Shown piece after piece: positions 12,777 through 13,273 of a DNA stretch of 13,273 nucleotides. This stretch comes from DASYQV01 sp036005125 (lineage in GTDB: Bacteria > Acidobacteriota > Vicinamibacteria > Vicinamibacterales > UBA2999). The stretch covers positions 1-13,273 of the forward strand of contig DASYQV010000118.1 in the NCBI GenBank assembly GCA_036005125.1, read 5' to 3'. The notes under the pieces are model-generated. The model was not told the DNA's origin. It ran no database searches and worked only from the letters and a program-made list of their open reading frames with translations. The translations under genes were made by a program, and so were the position numbers. How positions within the stretch are numbered: the stretch's first letter is position 1; each line of letters begins with the position of its first letter.

Positions 12777-13273
12777 ATGATCCGAACATTTCATTCGGGG
12801 TCCGCGACGCTCGTCGAGGTGCTCGCAGCGCGGAGCGATTCGACGCGGCTCACGTTCGCAATCCGCGCGGCCGCGGTGGTCTTCATCACCGCGCTGACTG
12901 CTGCCGCGGCCCAGATCAGCATACCCGTGCCGTTCACCGACGTGCCCTTTACGTTTCAGCCAATCGTCGTACTGATCGGCGGCCTGACTCTGGGTCCGAA
13001 GCTCGGCATGGTCAGTCAGGTGCTGTATCTTGCTGCCGGAATCGCAGGATTACCAGTGTTTGCCGCATCCGCCACGCTGCCTCCGGGCGCGGCGCGTCTC
13101 TTCGGCCCGACCGGCGGCTATCTGATGTCATACCCGTTTGCCGCGCTCATCACCGGCTACCTTGGTGCGCGCGGATTCGATCGCCGCTATCTCACATCGG
13201 TGGCCGCAATGCTGGCCGGCCTCGCCGTCATTTTTGCGGGCGGCGTGCTCTGGCTGGCGATGCTGGTCGGACC
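12777..13273 (+). CDS. bioY: Biotin transporter BioY, substrate-binding S component (partial)
   Basis: The gene runs off the right edge after 165 codons; family members are about 180-200 residues, so only the last segment is missing. Visible are several membrane helices and the family stretches IPVPFTDVPFTFQPIVVLIGG, LGPKLGMVSQVLYLAAGIAGLPVFA and FGPTGGYLMSYPFAALITGYLG. BioY captures biotin in the cytoplasmic membrane, either alone or with the energy-coupling ATPase module; no BioM or BioN gene is visible. The ATG at 12777 gives a roughly 27-residue hydrophilic head (MIRTFHSGSATLVEVLAARS) before the first helix, longer than in many relatives, so a later start is possible. It is divergent from thiD. 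Confidence 0.93.
   Translation, partial: MIRTFHSGSATLVEVLAARSDSTRLTFAIRAAAVVFITALTAAAAQISIPVPFTDVPFTFQPIVVLIGGLTLGPKLGMVSQVLYLAAGIAGLPVFAASATLPPGAARLFGPTGGYLMSYPFAALITGYLGARGFDRRYLTSVAAMLAGLAVIFAGGVLWLAMLVG

Overview
The window is a gene-dense, GC-rich piece of a bacterial chromosome made almost entirely of housekeeping genes. No tRNA, rRNA, CRISPR array, transposase, phage gene or plasmid gene is visible. Gene content and the style of the intergenic repeats (GTAG-type REP palindromes and GATGATCAGAT-rich mosaics) fit an uncultured Acidobacteriota, perhaps Vicinamibacteria. That placement is a judgement from style, not from a marker search.

Layout from left to right. (1) Positions 1-4332, minus strand: ileS, a 185-bp repeat-filled spacer, lspA, lgt, and the first codons of a RluA/RluD-type pseudouridine synthase cut by the left edge. 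lspA and lgt make two of the three enzymes of lipoprotein maturation, and their genes overlap. (2) Positions 4376-8691, plus strand: two translationally coupled M16B peptidase subunits, a HAD-family hydrolase, and a GNAT acetyltransferase of the COG3375 type. The divergent ileS/M16 start region is only 43 bp. (3) Positions 8774-12757, minus strand: thiD, moaE, moaD, prfA, prmC and a HIT-family hydrolase. moaE/moaD, prfA/prmC and prmC/HIT overlap by 10, 4 and 4 bp. PrmC methylates the GGQ glutamine of the release factor encoded just before it; MoaD and MoaE together form molybdopterin synthase. (4) From 12777, plus strand: bioY, a biotin transporter S component, divergent from thiD and cut by the right edge.

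Three things go beyond routine annotation. First, the ileS-lspA spacer is bounded by imperfect inverted repeats, and a compact relative of those ends lies between the M16 pair and the HAD gene. In both places the outer end of the repeat coincides with an annotated start codon; for the HAD gene this start is forced by an in-frame stop. Second, several genes have a good -10 hexamer only 6 to 9 nt before the ATG and no Shine-Dalgarno sequence, which suggests leaderless transcripts. Third, the two M16 subunits have complementary sets of catalytic residues and so should work only as a heterodimer.

I see no convincing new multi-gene system here. The repeat/start-codon arrangement is the observation most worth following up.
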